From Ustilago trichophora (taxonomy: Eukaryota; Basidiomycota; Ustilaginomycetes; Ustilaginales; Ustilaginaceae), in assembly GCA_900323505.1 (NCBI GenBank), contig OOIN01000001.1:124001-188000 (forward strand): 64,000 nucleotides of DNA, in the 5' to 3' direction. Below, piece by piece: positions 1 through 9,666 of the stretch; position 1 is the first letter of the stretch; every line of letters starts with the position of its first letter. The notes below the pieces were generated by a model. It made no database searches, was not told the origin of the DNA, and saw only the letters and a program-made list of their open reading frames with translations. Both the position numbers and the translations under genes were made by a program.

Positions 1-25
1 CAAGGAGGAGAAGCCCAAGGCTTGA
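1..25 (+). CDS. possible C-terminal tail of a gene entering from the left
   Basis: Reading from base 2, the frame gives seven residues (KEEKPKA) and then TGA at 23-25. Such a charged, lysine/glutamate-rich tail is common at protein ends, and the position would be convergent with the next minus-strand gene. Too little is present to name it, and a chance reading frame is quite possible. Confidence 0.25.
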
Positions 26-80
26 TGTGCATTATCAATTGTTTTGCATTTTGCATTTCGTGGTTCGCAGTTGCTTTATC

Positions 81-944
81 TTATTCCTCATCCTCGCTCT
101 CCTCCTCTTCATTGTCATCGTCGTCAAGCTGGAGTAGACCAAATCCAGATCGAACGGCGCTCTGCTTTGCGGTGGCCGCACGCTTCTTCTCTGCCTCTGC
201 AGCTGCGGTTTGTAGCTTCTTCTCTTCCTTTTTACGTTCTCGCTTCGCCTTTCGTAATGCCTCTACGTCGATAGCCAGATGCTGTTCCGTGTCGTCGAGG
301 ATCCAGTTGAGCATTGCGTTTTCGACCTCGGATGAGGCAGCGGCGATAGAGTCGCGTGTCGTTTCGTCTGCCGACTGTGCGATGGTGTGAAACAGCGAGC
401 CGAGGACAAGGGCGCTAGGCGGGGCGCTGAAGGGTGCAGGGCAGAGCAGGAGGGATTGTGCGAGTTGGTAGGCCGAGTGGAGGGTGAGTTGGATGCTCGA
501 TTGCAGATGGATATCTCTCGTTGCCGGTTCCAGGCTGAGCGGATCTGGGTAGGAAAGATTCTTGGGGACTGAAGTAAGGCTAGGGTCTGCTTTGAGCGTT
601 TCGTGAATCTTGTACGCCAGAAAACCCGACGCGACAGCGGCGTGAAGTTGCTTGAGCGACCAGTTGAATCGAACACTTGATTCTCCGAGCCTGTGCTGCT
701 CCTTGACGATCAAATACCGCAGTACAAGACAGAGAGGATACATGGGTTCCGGAATACTTGTCTTGAACAGCGCTTCGGTACGCTTCTCGTCACTTCCCAA
801 GAAATACGCATACATCTTGAGACGAGACGCAACTGGTTCATCGAGCAACCCGACGAGTGCCTCTGCGTGTGCGGTGGTGAGCAGTTCATCAACGCCAGAA
901 TCTGCGGTGGGGTCAAGATTGAACGGTGGTTCGGCTGCGAGCAT
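81..944 (-). CDS. hypothetical protein with coiled, acidic C-terminus
   Basis: An open frame of 287 codons that I cannot assign with confidence. Residues 1-190 are predicted helical and hydrophobic in patches (PMYPLCLVLRYLIVKE near residue 70). Residues 215-255 form a strongly charged helix rich in K/E/A, likely a coiled coil, and the end is an acidic tail of D and E. The ATG at 944 is preceded on the minus strand by TTTCATTTCAG, which looks like a 3' splice site. The ATG may therefore follow a 5'UTR intron, or a further coding exon may lie upstream. The 'asteroid' type of XPG-like nuclease came to mind for the middle region, but no XPG catalytic motif is present, so I do not propose it. Compositional bias and a clean stop support a real gene. 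Confidence 0.6.
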   Translation of the reverse strand: MLAAEPPFNLDPTADSGVDELLTTAHAEALVGLLDEPVASRLKMYAYFLGSDEKRTEALFKTSIPEPMYPLCLVLRYLIVKEQHRLGESSVRFNWSLKQLHAAVASGFLAYKIHETLKADPSLTSVPKNLSYPDPLSLEPATRDIHLQSSIQLTLHSAYQLAQSLLLCPAPFSAPPSALVLGSLFHTIAQSADETTRDSIAAASSEVENAMLNWILDDTEQHLAIDVEALRKAKRERKKEEKKLQTAAAEAEKKRAATAKQSAVRSGFGLLQLDDDDNEEEESEDEE

Positions 945-1232
945 GTTTGCTGAAATGAAAGTTTGGCTCTCTTAAGGGGGGTTGATGGTGGTGAGATGAG
1001 AAAAGTCGAGATTTGCGCTCAGACATGAAAAAGTGGAGGGAAGAAAAAAAATAAAAATAAAAAGAGCAAAAATCGGACATTTTGGCCTGATTTGACGTTT
1101 ACGTCAAATTTTGATAGCACACCTCTTCCTTCGACATCTCCGTCGAATCTGTCACATTCTGAAACATTTGGGATAGCATTCGTTCGTAATTAGATGGAAA
1201 CCAGTGCTTCAAAAAAGGGTCTAAAGAATGAG

Positions 1233-3032
1233 TTAAGTCTGTCTAGGTGTAGCTGGGGATAGCAGATCAGAAGCCACTGCTGTAGGACCAGCTGAAAGAG
1301 TCCGATGCAACAGCCGCTTGACGGACGCCAACCTGCGCAGGCTGATCGTTCGTGCATCCTGCCAGGCCTCGAAAACTACCGAGCTTGGGTCGAGCTTGAT
1401 GATCGCCGTTAGAGCTATAATGTCCTTGAGTAGGTCTCGGAAGCGCTTGAATGATTCTTGATGCAAAGTGCGCCATTGAGCTCGGGATTCTCGGAGTGGA
1501 GCTGCCTGTTGAAGTAGGCAGTGTGCGACGGATCGGAGGGATGTCAGAAGTTGGTAGGGTGGGAAATGGAAGAGCGGATCACATCGTCGGACCATCTGCA
1601 AGGCGTGCTTGAGGAATTCGCGAAGGTGCTGGGTGCTGTATGTTGCGTATGCCGGAAGGACGGGGATCCTTGCTTCCGCTTGAGCTGTGGCAATGTCTTC
1701 TGTGGTGATCACAATCGACGGTATGGCTGGGGCAGTAACCACAATCGAAGGCACCTCTGTTGGAGCGTTGGCAACGATCGAAGGCACCTCTGTTGGAGCG
1801 TCGACAACGATCGAAGGCACCTCTAGTACCGCCGCGACGATTGCAGGGACAGGAGGAGCCGCCTCAACCCTTGCATCCGCATGGATCGGTCTGCGCTGGT
1901 ACCTCCTCGCTGCCCGGACAAACCGCCTCACAGCAGTCCGAGCCTTTACCGACACCTTCTTGCCTTGCCCAAGTCTCAACTGAAGTATCTTCAAAATGAA
2001 GCTCTGCCGAGAAGCACACACAGCAACAGCGCAGCGACCACGTCGGAGGCTGCCTCTTTTCACACGCATACTTGAGCCCGTCGTACGGCGACGGTCACGG
2101 CGGAAAGAGTGGCGCTTGTGGCCGTACAGGACACGACAAATGTGCATACTGTGCTTTCGGCATTCAGGACGAAGGAACAAGCTGGCTCGCAGCTGACGAT
2201 TCAACTTCGGCTGGGCACGTGTTAAAGGTTCGTTTCTCTTCTGACCAAGAAGTGTCAAGCCAGGTTGCTGGCTAGTCTCAGGGTCGGGCATGGTTGCCTT
2301 GACATAGAGACGCTCGATAGGCATCTGAGGAACCGCTAGGATATCTTCGGACAGGTTTAGAGGGATGGGTTCGTTCTTGACCATGCCAACAAGGAAGTTG
2401 CTGCTGCTGGCCGCGACGACCTCACCATCACTCTCTGCCACGTCCTCCAAAATGATATCCAACGAAGTGTCTTCCATCTTGACCCTGACAAGTTCTCCGT
2501 CTGCTTCCTCGTTGGAGAAGAGGGACGGATGTCTCGGAGTCGACGGGGCATCGGTGAATTTGCCCGTGAACAGCACGTCGTCGCTGAACCTGACCCTTCT
2601 TTCGCCGCCGCCAAGATTTTCCCTCGGCTGGCGGAGATTCGACGTGGAATTCTTGAGGATCCCGCGAGGAATGGCAGAACTGGACATGGGGAAATTCTGG
2701 CTCTGTAGCTGCGCAGGCGCGTCCGAGACGGAATTCTCAAACTCGGGCTCTGGACTCATCCAGATGTCCCTTTGTTCGTGATCCACGTTGCGCACCGTGA
2801 GAATGGCTGATGACAGGGCCAATTGGAGAAATGGTTTGGGCCTGTTCATCGATTCTGACGTTCGTGGCGCTCGGAAGGTGAGCGGTTCACTCCCGCAGGC
2901 TGTGAGGGGTACGCCGTCGTCGACGTTGCCGCTTTTTGTTTGAAGGCGCAAGAGAGGCATTGCTGCGCTCGCTCCCCCGGAGGTGTGAAGATTTCGTTCA
3001 GGTCTTGTGGGGTGAGCGATACGCAGCGGCAA
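1233..3032 (-). CDS. hypothetical protein with 11-residue repeats, possible distant relative of the next two genes
   Basis: A 599-codon frame with no domain I recognise. The N-terminal half is low-complexity and acidic (around residues 100-210). The middle, about residues 290-390, is very rich in Arg/Lys and may bind nucleic acid. Residues 400-440 contain tandem 11-residue units of the type EVPSIVVDAPT, seen on the DNA as repeated 33-base units around 1738-1850. The C-terminal part begins Y-S-T-x-x-L and contains A-L-Q-M-V-R-R-C, which resembles the start of the C-terminal domain shared by the two genes to the right (Y-T-x-G-L ... A-I-R-R-C-Q). This suggests a diverged third copy lacking their cysteine cluster. 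The start is uncertain: a second Met lies at residue 24. Confidence 0.6.
   Translation of the reverse strand: MPLRIAHPTRPERNLHTSGGASAAMPLLRLQTKSGNVDDGVPLTACGSEPLTFRAPRTSESMNRPKPFLQLALSSAILTVRNVDHEQRDIWMSPEPEFENSVSDAPAQLQSQNFPMSSSAIPRGILKNSTSNLRQPRENLGGGERRVRFSDDVLFTGKFTDAPSTPRHPSLFSNEEADGELVRVKMEDTSLDIILEDVAESDGEVVAASSSNFLVGMVKNEPIPLNLSEDILAVPQMPIERLYVKATMPDPETSQQPGLTLLGQKRNEPLTRAQPKLNRQLRASLFLRPECRKHSMHICRVLYGHKRHSFRRDRRRTTGSSMRVKRGSLRRGRCAVAVCASRQSFILKILQLRLGQGKKVSVKARTAVRRFVRAARRYQRRPIHADARVEAAPPVPAIVAAVLEVPSIVVDAPTEVPSIVANAPTEVPSIVVTAPAIPSIVITTEDIATAQAEARIPVLPAYATYSTQHLREFLKHALQMVRRCDPLFHFPPYQLLTSLRSVAHCLLQQAAPLRESRAQWRTLHQESFKRFRDLLKDIIALTAIIKLDPSSVVFEAWQDARTISLRRLASVKRLLHRTLSAGPTAVASDLLSPATPRQT
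1738..1850 (-). repeat. tandem 33-bp coding repeats
   Basis: About three imperfect head-to-tail units of 33 bases encode the 11-residue EVPSIV-type repeat inside the 599-residue protein. The two inner units are nearly identical at the base level, as expected from recent slippage or unequal exchange. Confidence 0.8.
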
Positions 3033-3468
3033 GCGTTGGAGCTAGCTTTCGATAGGGATCCGGCTCGAGCAAAGACAGCAGAACCAGACTGAGCGGGGAG
3101 GAACGTGACCCAAGGTGAGGGCGGAGAGGGTAAGGATTTGGGATCGATGAAAGGAAGGAACCCGCTCCATCAGAGCAACCAGACTTTATACCCTACCGAC
3201 CATGACTAGACTGAGTTACACGGAGCATCCCACCACACTCTTCTATCTCTGGCAATGAAGCTCTTTCAACGGTCAACTGCACTTCCTATTGCAGCATTTT
3301 CAAGCTAAAGGGACTTTCAAAGCTCGAGCCTCCGTTATGCACCAAAGTGGGTCCGAACATGCATTTATTGTTCTCGTCACACTTGTACAAAGGGCATCTG
3401 CAGTAGGTCTGACAGAGTTGCGTTCGTCACTTATGGCAGAGTGGATACATTCGTGGGCTTAATGGGCC
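3033..3468. other. intergenic, upstream region of the 599-residue gene
   Basis: No gene is seen. It contains the 5' flank of the gene at 1233-3032 and the 3' flank of the gene at 3469-5259. There is a weak TATA-like stretch (ATAAAGTC on the minus strand near 3186-3193). Confidence 0.4.
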
Positions 3469-5259
3469 TTAATGTGGCGCAGTCAACCTCGAGCTCTCCT
3501 CTACATGCATCGAGATTAGCGTGAGGCACCGTTCAAAAGGCAAGTCGCTTCCAAAGATTGCGGCTGCTCGCCTGGCCTGGGTTTCGGCACCGTTCTGCTG
3601 ACCGTCGGTTGCCTCTCTTGCCAGCTGACACTCGCTTCTGATGCCTTCCAAATACTCAGCAAGCTGAGGTACAATCCAGTGGGTCGGATTGCTCCCATCA
3701 AGGTCGCTTGTCAAAAGCTTACTCAGATCAGCCAGAAGTACTGTCACAGTATTCTCCAGCAAGAGAAGCCCAGCTTCTTCTGGCATCTTCTCCATGCGCG
3801 ACTGACACCTCCGGATTGCATTTGCGATGTCCTTGATCAGCCCCGTGGTATACCTCTCCAGGCGCATCTTGACAGCCTGTGACGGATTCACTTCAGGCTT
3901 CAGAGGCTGCTTGACACAGGTAGAGTCGGAGTTCTGCTGAGCATTCGTGCTGGCCTCCATTCCCTGCACGTCCGAGGCTCTCTCTCGAGGATTGCGCACC
4001 TTTGACGCTGCGGATTCGGACTGCTCTGAAGCAGACACCTCGGTCAAGCTCGGAGCTGCTTGGTCCTCACAGTCTGAGGACGGAGCAGATGAGATGGACG
4101 AAGAGTCGGGCACGTCCTTTTCCTGCTCCCGTGGCGGTGGTGATGACGGCTTGTCGCGGCGCTCTCTTTTGCTCAGCTTGGACTCAGCCCTGAGATTCCG
4201 AGACTGGCTTTGTGATCCGGAGGATGCAGTCAAGATGACTGGAGCTTGCTGCGAAGCAACGGTTTGACGTCGGCTTTTGCGGCGTACCGAAGATGCCTTC
4301 TGAGTAGTCCTGCGCTTTCTAAGCTTGGGCTTGATCTCCGTTTGCGTCTGATTTTGTGCGACGTTGATGCCATCGACAATGCATAATCGGTGATGCTCGA
4401 CGCATTCTTCACAGCGTTTGGTCTCCAGATTACTTCCAGCTGCTGTGTAGCAGCGTAGGCCTTTCTGGTCACAGCGCTTGCATGCGTCAACCCAGTCAAC
4501 ATCCGACTTGTATTTCTTTGCGTCCTTGAGTGGGCCAGAAGTCTTGGCTACAAGTGGTGAGTCAAATCGGACCTCGTCGTGCTCTTCCAGCTTTACGTTT
4601 GGATGAACAGTATTCCCAGAGGCATCCTTGGCTTGTGCATCACTGACAGTACCTTCTAGAGCTCCATCGACATTGAAAGGCAATGATGGGGACCTTTTGA
4701 GTTTTCGATCACGTAAAGTGAGTTCAAGGGGCGCATCACTGTCAGCAGAGTCGGACGACTCATGGCCTTGTTCTACCGGAAGAGATGTCCTGTGGCTTTG
4801 TCGCACATCGTGGTGAAGAGCAAGCGTTTGTGGATCTTCGGCTGGGCCTTGCGTTCGTGCGGCGTCTTCAGATGCAGTGGTATCTACAACGGTGCTGACT
4901 GGAGGGGCGCCTCGACTTTCTCCGATGGTGGTACTGATGCTAGTGGGATGACCGAATTGTGGTGCTGATGTTAGATGAAAGAGCTGACCTTGGGCATAGG
5001 GAGAGCCTGCTTGTCGATTATGATGTCTGAAAGCCATATGCGAACTGGCAAACATGCCTACAGCGCGACTGACGCCAGATTCCTGCGAATCGCGCAGCAG
5101 CTCGCCCTCGTCTAGAGAGGAGGTGGAGCCAGTTGAGCGATGCTGCATCCTATCCAACAGAGGGTATTTGGAGGTGTCGGTGGAGGGATGACGGCGACTT
5201 GCAATGGCAAAAGGCACGCTGCTGCCAGAAATCCAAAAGGAAAGTGAACTGCTGAGCAT
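3469..5259 (-). CDS. Zn2Cys6-like cysteine-cluster protein, paralogue 1
   Basis: A 596-codon frame. Around residues 257-295 the cysteines are spaced C-x2-C-x6-C-x12-C-x2-C-x6-C, the spacing of fungal binuclear zinc-cluster DNA-binding domains. The usual basic run after the second cysteine is reduced (CKRCDQKGLRC). A strongly basic segment follows (about residues 310-370, with several KRR/RRK motifs), which could be a nuclear localisation or DNA-contact region. Residues 380-460 are Ser/Glu-rich disorder. The last ~130 residues form a helical domain beginning Y-T-T-G-L and ending F-E-R-C-L-T-L, shared with the gene at 5831-7057. A transcription regulator is the natural inference but is not shown. 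The start could also be an internal Met (residue 38). Confidence 0.65.
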   Translation of the reverse strand: MLSSSLSFWISGSSVPFAIASRRHPSTDTSKYPLLDRMQHRSTGSTSSLDEGELLRDSQESGVSRAVGMFASSHMAFRHHNRQAGSPYAQGQLFHLTSAPQFGHPTSISTTIGESRGAPPVSTVVDTTASEDAARTQGPAEDPQTLALHHDVRQSHRTSLPVEQGHESSDSADSDAPLELTLRDRKLKRSPSLPFNVDGALEGTVSDAQAKDASGNTVHPNVKLEEHDEVRFDSPLVAKTSGPLKDAKKYKSDVDWVDACKRCDQKGLRCYTAAGSNLETKRCEECVEHHRLCIVDGINVAQNQTQTEIKPKLRKRRTTQKASSVRRKSRRQTVASQQAPVILTASSGSQSQSRNLRAESKLSKRERRDKPSSPPPREQEKDVPDSSSISSAPSSDCEDQAAPSLTEVSASEQSESAASKVRNPRERASDVQGMEASTNAQQNSDSTCVKQPLKPEVNPSQAVKMRLERYTTGLIKDIANAIRRCQSRMEKMPEEAGLLLLENTVTVLLADLSKLLTSDLDGSNPTHWIVPQLAEYLEGIRSECQLAREATDGQQNGAETQARRAAAIFGSDLPFERCLTLISMHVEESSRLTAPH

Positions 5260-5830
5260 TGTGCCAACTGGCTAATCAAAGGGACCTGGCGCATGCAAAT
5301 GCACGATTTTAGGTAGCCTTTCACCTCAGTCCCATTCGGCCTGTGTATCAAGCTGCAACCAACTTCGAAGGCTTTGTCTGCCCCACATGCCATGCAAACA
5401 CTGCCATCTCTTGCCGCACCGCAAAGGGTTCGAGTCAAGGCTCAAATTTGCACGAGGGCACAAGAGCGACGCAGGTCTTCGCACAAAGGAATTTCCGATG
5501 CCCCGCCTGACGCACTTTTATTGACGCCGCTGCTGACACAAAGATGCAGTCAAGGCTCTGCCCGAGCCCATCTTTGATGTGCTGCCTCGCCCGGCAACAG
5601 GCTTAGATCTTTCATTTCCAGTCCATGTCAGTCCTTGCCTTGTCTGGAATACCGACGAAGAAGCAGCGAATCCCCGGGTATTGCAACACATTTTCCTCTG
5701 TGCTCGCGACAATTACAACCAATCTCCTCAGCCGCCGTCTTGAACATTGCTTGAATTTTCAGACGACATTCGTTTGCAATAGTTGTCGACATGGCTACGT
5801 CGACCTGCGTCAAAGCTTTACGCTGCCAGC
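5260..5830. other. intergenic between the two cysteine-cluster genes
   Basis: No convincing coding sequence or RNA gene is seen. This is the 5' flank of the 596-residue gene and the 3' flank of the 408-residue gene, which are in the same orientation. Confidence 0.4.
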
Positions 5831-7057
5831 CTAAGGAGTGCCATCGCCCACAAGCGTTTCTGTGAGCGTTAGGCATCGATCAAACAGCGTCTTTGCCAGG
5901 AGGAGCCGCTCGCTCTGCTTGACCTCGTCGCTCCTGAGGGATGCAGCCTGGGAAGGAATACAATCGTGGCTGATGCGTCGCATGTAGGCTACAACCTTGC
6001 CTAAGGTCGGAGAACAAGCACAGTCAGGCGTCTCCGTAAGTTCCTCGGCCAGGAGCGTCAGAGTGGGTCTCATCGCTCGAAGGCTGGAGGGGTCTGCAAG
6101 AAGGAATTGGCACCGGCGAATAGCTTGCTTAGTGTCGATGAGCAGACCCTTGGTATAGGTAGATAGGGCTGCCTGATGCGCTGTCGATGCTGGCACCGAT
6201 GCTGCTGCTGGTACTAGTGACGGTGCTGATGTCAGTGCTGACGACGGAGATGACGCTACTGTTTCTCTGAAGCGCGGGGATGACTGCGCCACGACTGTAC
6301 TATTCTGAACGGATCTCTCTCCGACATCTAATGTAGTGCCAGTTTTGCGCTTCCGTGAAGAAAGAGAGCTGTCCAGATTACGACTCGACCATCCTACAGC
6401 TTGGCCAGCCTTCTTTTGCTTCTTTGGTTTCACCTTTCTCCGAATCTTGAAGGCTACGTCAGGTGAACAGACCCCAATACCATTGATGGTGCATTTGGTG
6501 TGTGAAAGCTGACAGTTTCGACATGCTTTTGCGGAAGACATTGAACTTGTGATGAGACACTCGAGTTCCAGCTTCAGACATCGATCGCAGGTCTCGACCC
6601 AATCTCCTTCCTGTCGCCTCGCTTTTTGCTTGCCTTTGGTAGGCGCGGCCGTGGGAGTCGGGACATGAGGGGAACTGCCCTCATCGAGAGCACCAATCAA
6701 ATCTTCCAACAGGTCGTCCGGGAAGGTTGATATGGACATGGGCGAGCTGTGCCTTGTCGAGGATCGTGTCGGAGAGTCACCACCAGAGGAGGAGCTCGCG
6801 GGTAGGCCATCTTTGCTCGAAATGAACCGACCTCGACCATATTGCAATTCGACTTCGGATGAGGGCTCTGTCGAAACTTCAGTCCTCCTTGCTGCACTTC
6901 CAGGAGGTGATGTGTGGGTGGAGAGCCAGTCAAAGATGGCTTGCTCGCCTCCAGCGGGTGAGCCTGATGTGGATGGTGTATAGTCTGGCAAGCTTGTGCG
7001 CATGCTTTTCTTGATCTTCTTTGCACGTGGCGAGCTTCTCAGGCTTGAGCTCGACAT
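5831..7057 (-). CDS. Zn2Cys6-like cysteine-cluster protein, paralogue 2
   Basis: A 408-codon frame with the same layout as its right-to-left neighbour at 3469-5259. It has a serine-rich N-terminus with a basic patch (PRAKKIKK near residue 10). A cysteine cluster at about residues 155-188 is spaced C-x2-C-x6-C-x11-C-x2-C-x6-C and preceded by D-W-V-E-T, matching D-W-V-D-A in the paralogue. A basic segment follows (KIRRKVKPKKQKK). The C-terminal helical domain starts Y-T-K-G-L, contains A-I-R-R-C-Q and ends F-D-R-C-L-T-L. The two genes lie head to tail and most simply arose by tandem duplication. The zinc-cluster spacing is visible in the sequence. DNA binding is inference, since the canonical Arg/Lys-rich loop is weak. 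Confidence 0.7.
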   Translation of the reverse strand: MSSSSLRSSPRAKKIKKSMRTSLPDYTPSTSGSPAGGEQAIFDWLSTHTSPPGSAARRTEVSTEPSSEVELQYGRGRFISSKDGLPASSSSGGDSPTRSSTRHSSPMSISTFPDDLLEDLIGALDEGSSPHVPTPTAAPTKGKQKARRQEGDWVETCDRCLKLELECLITSSMSSAKACRNCQLSHTKCTINGIGVCSPDVAFKIRRKVKPKKQKKAGQAVGWSSRNLDSSLSSRKRKTGTTLDVGERSVQNSTVVAQSSPRFRETVASSPSSALTSAPSLVPAAASVPASTAHQAALSTYTKGLLIDTKQAIRRCQFLLADPSSLRAMRPTLTLLAEELTETPDCACSPTLGKVVAYMRRISHDCIPSQAASLRSDEVKQSERLLLAKTLFDRCLTLTETLVGDGTP

Positions 7058-7887
7058 CGTTGCGAGGCGCCAAAGTGCGACGGAAGGGCGGCGTAGGTAC
7101 AGCCGTCACAAGAGGCTCGGATGAGTAGCTTAAGGGCTGGGAGCTATCAGAAGCATGTGATGTCGTGTGGTAAGGACAAGCATCAGAAGAAAAGATGCAA
7201 AGCCGGCGCTCTGTTTGCGCAGCTCAGTGTGGGTGGCTACGAGGCGCGGCAATTGAACAGATTCGATCCACCGTTGACCCGTCAGAGCTGCATATGCTTT
7301 CATGCGACGTGATTTTAGAGCTGTGGTGGGACCGCACATGGACCCCACTCGCGTGGAACCCGGTGTGTGATTATTTGTTAGAAATTCAATTTGTTCGTAC
7401 GACTTATGTTTCTTGGTTGACAATAGTGCGTCGGCCAAATGCTCTCTTAGTGTCATGTGAACCGTCCAAGAACTGGGTGGTCACATGAGAGAGTTTTTAC
7501 TTCACTTTTTTGCTCTGTAGACAAAGACTATAGCGTAGCGCTTAAGCTATAAAGGGCCGTACCCAGGTTCACAATCATGTACTTAGTTTCTCCCATCCAC
7601 TAACGCAACAAAGAACCTGTCGAGGTCGCCAGTCTTTTTGTGAAGTACGCTGATTACATTGATGTGTCACTGCACCAGAACAGCAAAAGGTTAACAATCT
7701 TTTATTATTTGCGGGCTGCAACCACACATTCCCAGCAGCGCACGGATCCCCCACTGGCTTTTGTAATCATGCACAATCAATCCCTTTCAGACTGAGATCA
7801 TCAAAGCATTGACATTCAAGTCAAAGCGAAAGAATAGTGATTGCTTCTAGCGCTATAGGATCTACAAAAAAGAGATGTGCTGGAAGT
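7058..7887. other. intergenic, no gene recognised
   Basis: Moderately AT-rich DNA. It contains a candidate TATA-type stretch (GCTATAAAGGG near 7547), but no reading frame that follows it looks real. No tRNA or repeat is recognised. Confidence 0.4.
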
Positions 7888-9159
7888 CTACAAAGCATTG
7901 CTCCATGTCTTTGCCATGGATCTAGCGATGGCAAAGGGAGGACCAAGCACGATCGCCTGCGCAACGCTAGGTGCATAGCCTGATTCAGCTTGAGACGACC
8001 AAACGGCCAAGATTGTGGACATCATGTTGGCAAAAAAGAAGAGGGGACCACCCCTCAACTCCCTGATATTTGGGGCAGCCCACTCCCACTGGCCGGCCAA
8101 GAACAAGGTGATGATCGGAGAGATGCTTTTGTTATGGCTGCCGTAAATTGCTTCGTCCGTGACGGCGGGTTTAATGAACAAAGCGGCAATCCCGGTCCAC
8201 CAGATCAGCGTCAAAAGCCAACTGACAGCTTGGAATAGGCGGACCACCAGGCGCACTCCTGCTGCTTGCTCTTTGTAAGGTGCAACGTGACTGCTTGGGG
8301 AGACACCCAACGTCAGAGGACTGATGAGAAGGGCAAGCAAGAGACCAAGAGGGAAGACCTGGTCAAGCGAAGTTACAAAACAACCCAGAGTCAGCAATCG
8401 AGATCCCTCAAGTGCCTAGGACCATCTAGACTTACCTGGAATAGGCTATTTGCCGGAATGTACACAGCATCATTCTCAGTAGGCGTCAAAAGCAGAGCAA
8501 CAAACGCCGGAGATGTGATACTGAGGACGACAAAAATCCACAGAACGTACTGCCTGGAAACGAAGTCTCTAGGTCGTTTGGACAGGTAGGCCAAATTTCT
8601 CGAAGATTTGGCGGGATCACGCACCGCAGGTACATGGGTTGGCAAGTAAAAGAGCGCCGTGGTCATGCTGAAAGTGATGGCTTGGCCAAGTGCTGCAAAC
8701 AAGAAGACTCAGAAGACCTGAGCGCTCGTCCTTGCCCTCCAAAGCTGATTCAGAATGATGGGCAGAATAAGGGCGAGGAAGAGTAGAGCAGACTGTCGTT
8801 GCCAAACGCAGAACAAGATGTGTGAGTCAAGTCAGTTCTCATCCCATACATGTAAAACCCTTCTCTCCACAGCGTGGATGTAATGCCCATCGAGCAAAAC
8901 TTACAGCCCTTCCAACTGGATACATGAGGATCTCTCTGAAAACCCCAAGCAGTACGCAAAAGGAGATGTCGGCAAGCAGAATGCCCCCACATCCGAAGCG
9001 GTCAAAGAGAGGGCCTTTCAAATACACCAAGCACTGTTTGACCAATTTGCGAGGGACTCTGCCACCTTCTGCAGCGAATCCTAGTATGATCAAGGCAATT
9101 GCGAGTGGCCTGAGCCACAACGCTTCGTTGCTTGCTGTTGACGAGACGTTTGTGGACAT
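7888..9159 (-). pseudogene. multi-pass membrane protein gene interrupted by an in-frame TGA
   Basis: Three exons fit by splice motifs and phase: 8905-9159, 8436-8792 and 7888-8358. Donors are GTAAGT at both introns, and both junctions are phase 0. Joined, they give 360 codons of a strongly hydrophobic protein with roughly nine membrane spans, ending in TAG. Exon 2 carries TGA at 8709-8711 (codon 113), between two copies of GTCTTC, with the same hydrophobic frame continuing on both sides. No intron of workable size removes it: the good acceptor TTTGCAG just downstream is out of phase with every donor I could find, and the only nearby GT would make a 25-base intron. I do not recognise the family. 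It is either a recently disabled gene or a sequencing error; readthrough or an unusual splice is less likely. An in-frame upstream Met at 9204 is possible. Confidence 0.6.
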
Positions 9160-9666
9160 GTTGTGGTCGTGAATGCAGAGATGGTGGACGAGACAAAAGT
9201 CCAACTTGTGGGTTTAGCCTTTATAGTTGTCGACAAGACCTGCAAATGCGCTGTGTCCCAGAGCTGCAGGAAGAAGCTGAGCAAGGCCTTTGACTTGATA
9301 TTGCTAGTCAAGCTTGTTCCACTACCTGAGTCTGCACAAACTGTCATAGGTGACAATGGACACATATGCTTCACAAGGGAGGACCTTGTCAGGGGTCGTG
9401 TGCCTGAGCTCAGATATCTAGCACTGAAGCTTCCTCGAGATGAGATTGAATTCGAGAATGAACCTATGGTGATTCTTGAAGTGAGACTTAGGCATGTGCC
9501 TCGCGTTGCCCGATCTCACCCACTTCGAGGACACTCGACTCCGAGAATGAGATTGGTGTTTTCTTGATGTCACTACGACTTCGAGAAAGGCCCTACTGAG
9601 ATCTTCGAGCTCAACTAACTCCTGTGAACACTCCGTTCAGAGGCGATACGGCACGATGGGCTTAGC
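9160..9666. other. upstream flank of the membrane protein gene
   Basis: A plus-strand open frame exists here (9163-9567), but it has no recognisable domain, overlaps the membrane gene's 5' end, and includes the TCGAG/GAATTC-rich motifs that recur at 10243-10294. I do not call it a gene. Confidence 0.35.

Noticed and set aside
1521..1826. Plus-strand frame with a RING-like cysteine pattern
   Set aside because: It is antisense to the 599-residue gene, the Cys/His spacing is incomplete, and the tail is simply the antisense of the 33-base repeats.
8692..8792. Splicing from the exon-1 donor directly to the strong acceptor TTTGCAG to avoid the TGA
   Set aside because: The junction is out of phase and stops within about ten codons, and it would drop a complete membrane span.
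9163..9567. Plus-strand frame of 134 codons
   Set aside because: It overlaps the 5' end of the membrane protein gene, has no domain, and includes the repeated TCGAG motifs.
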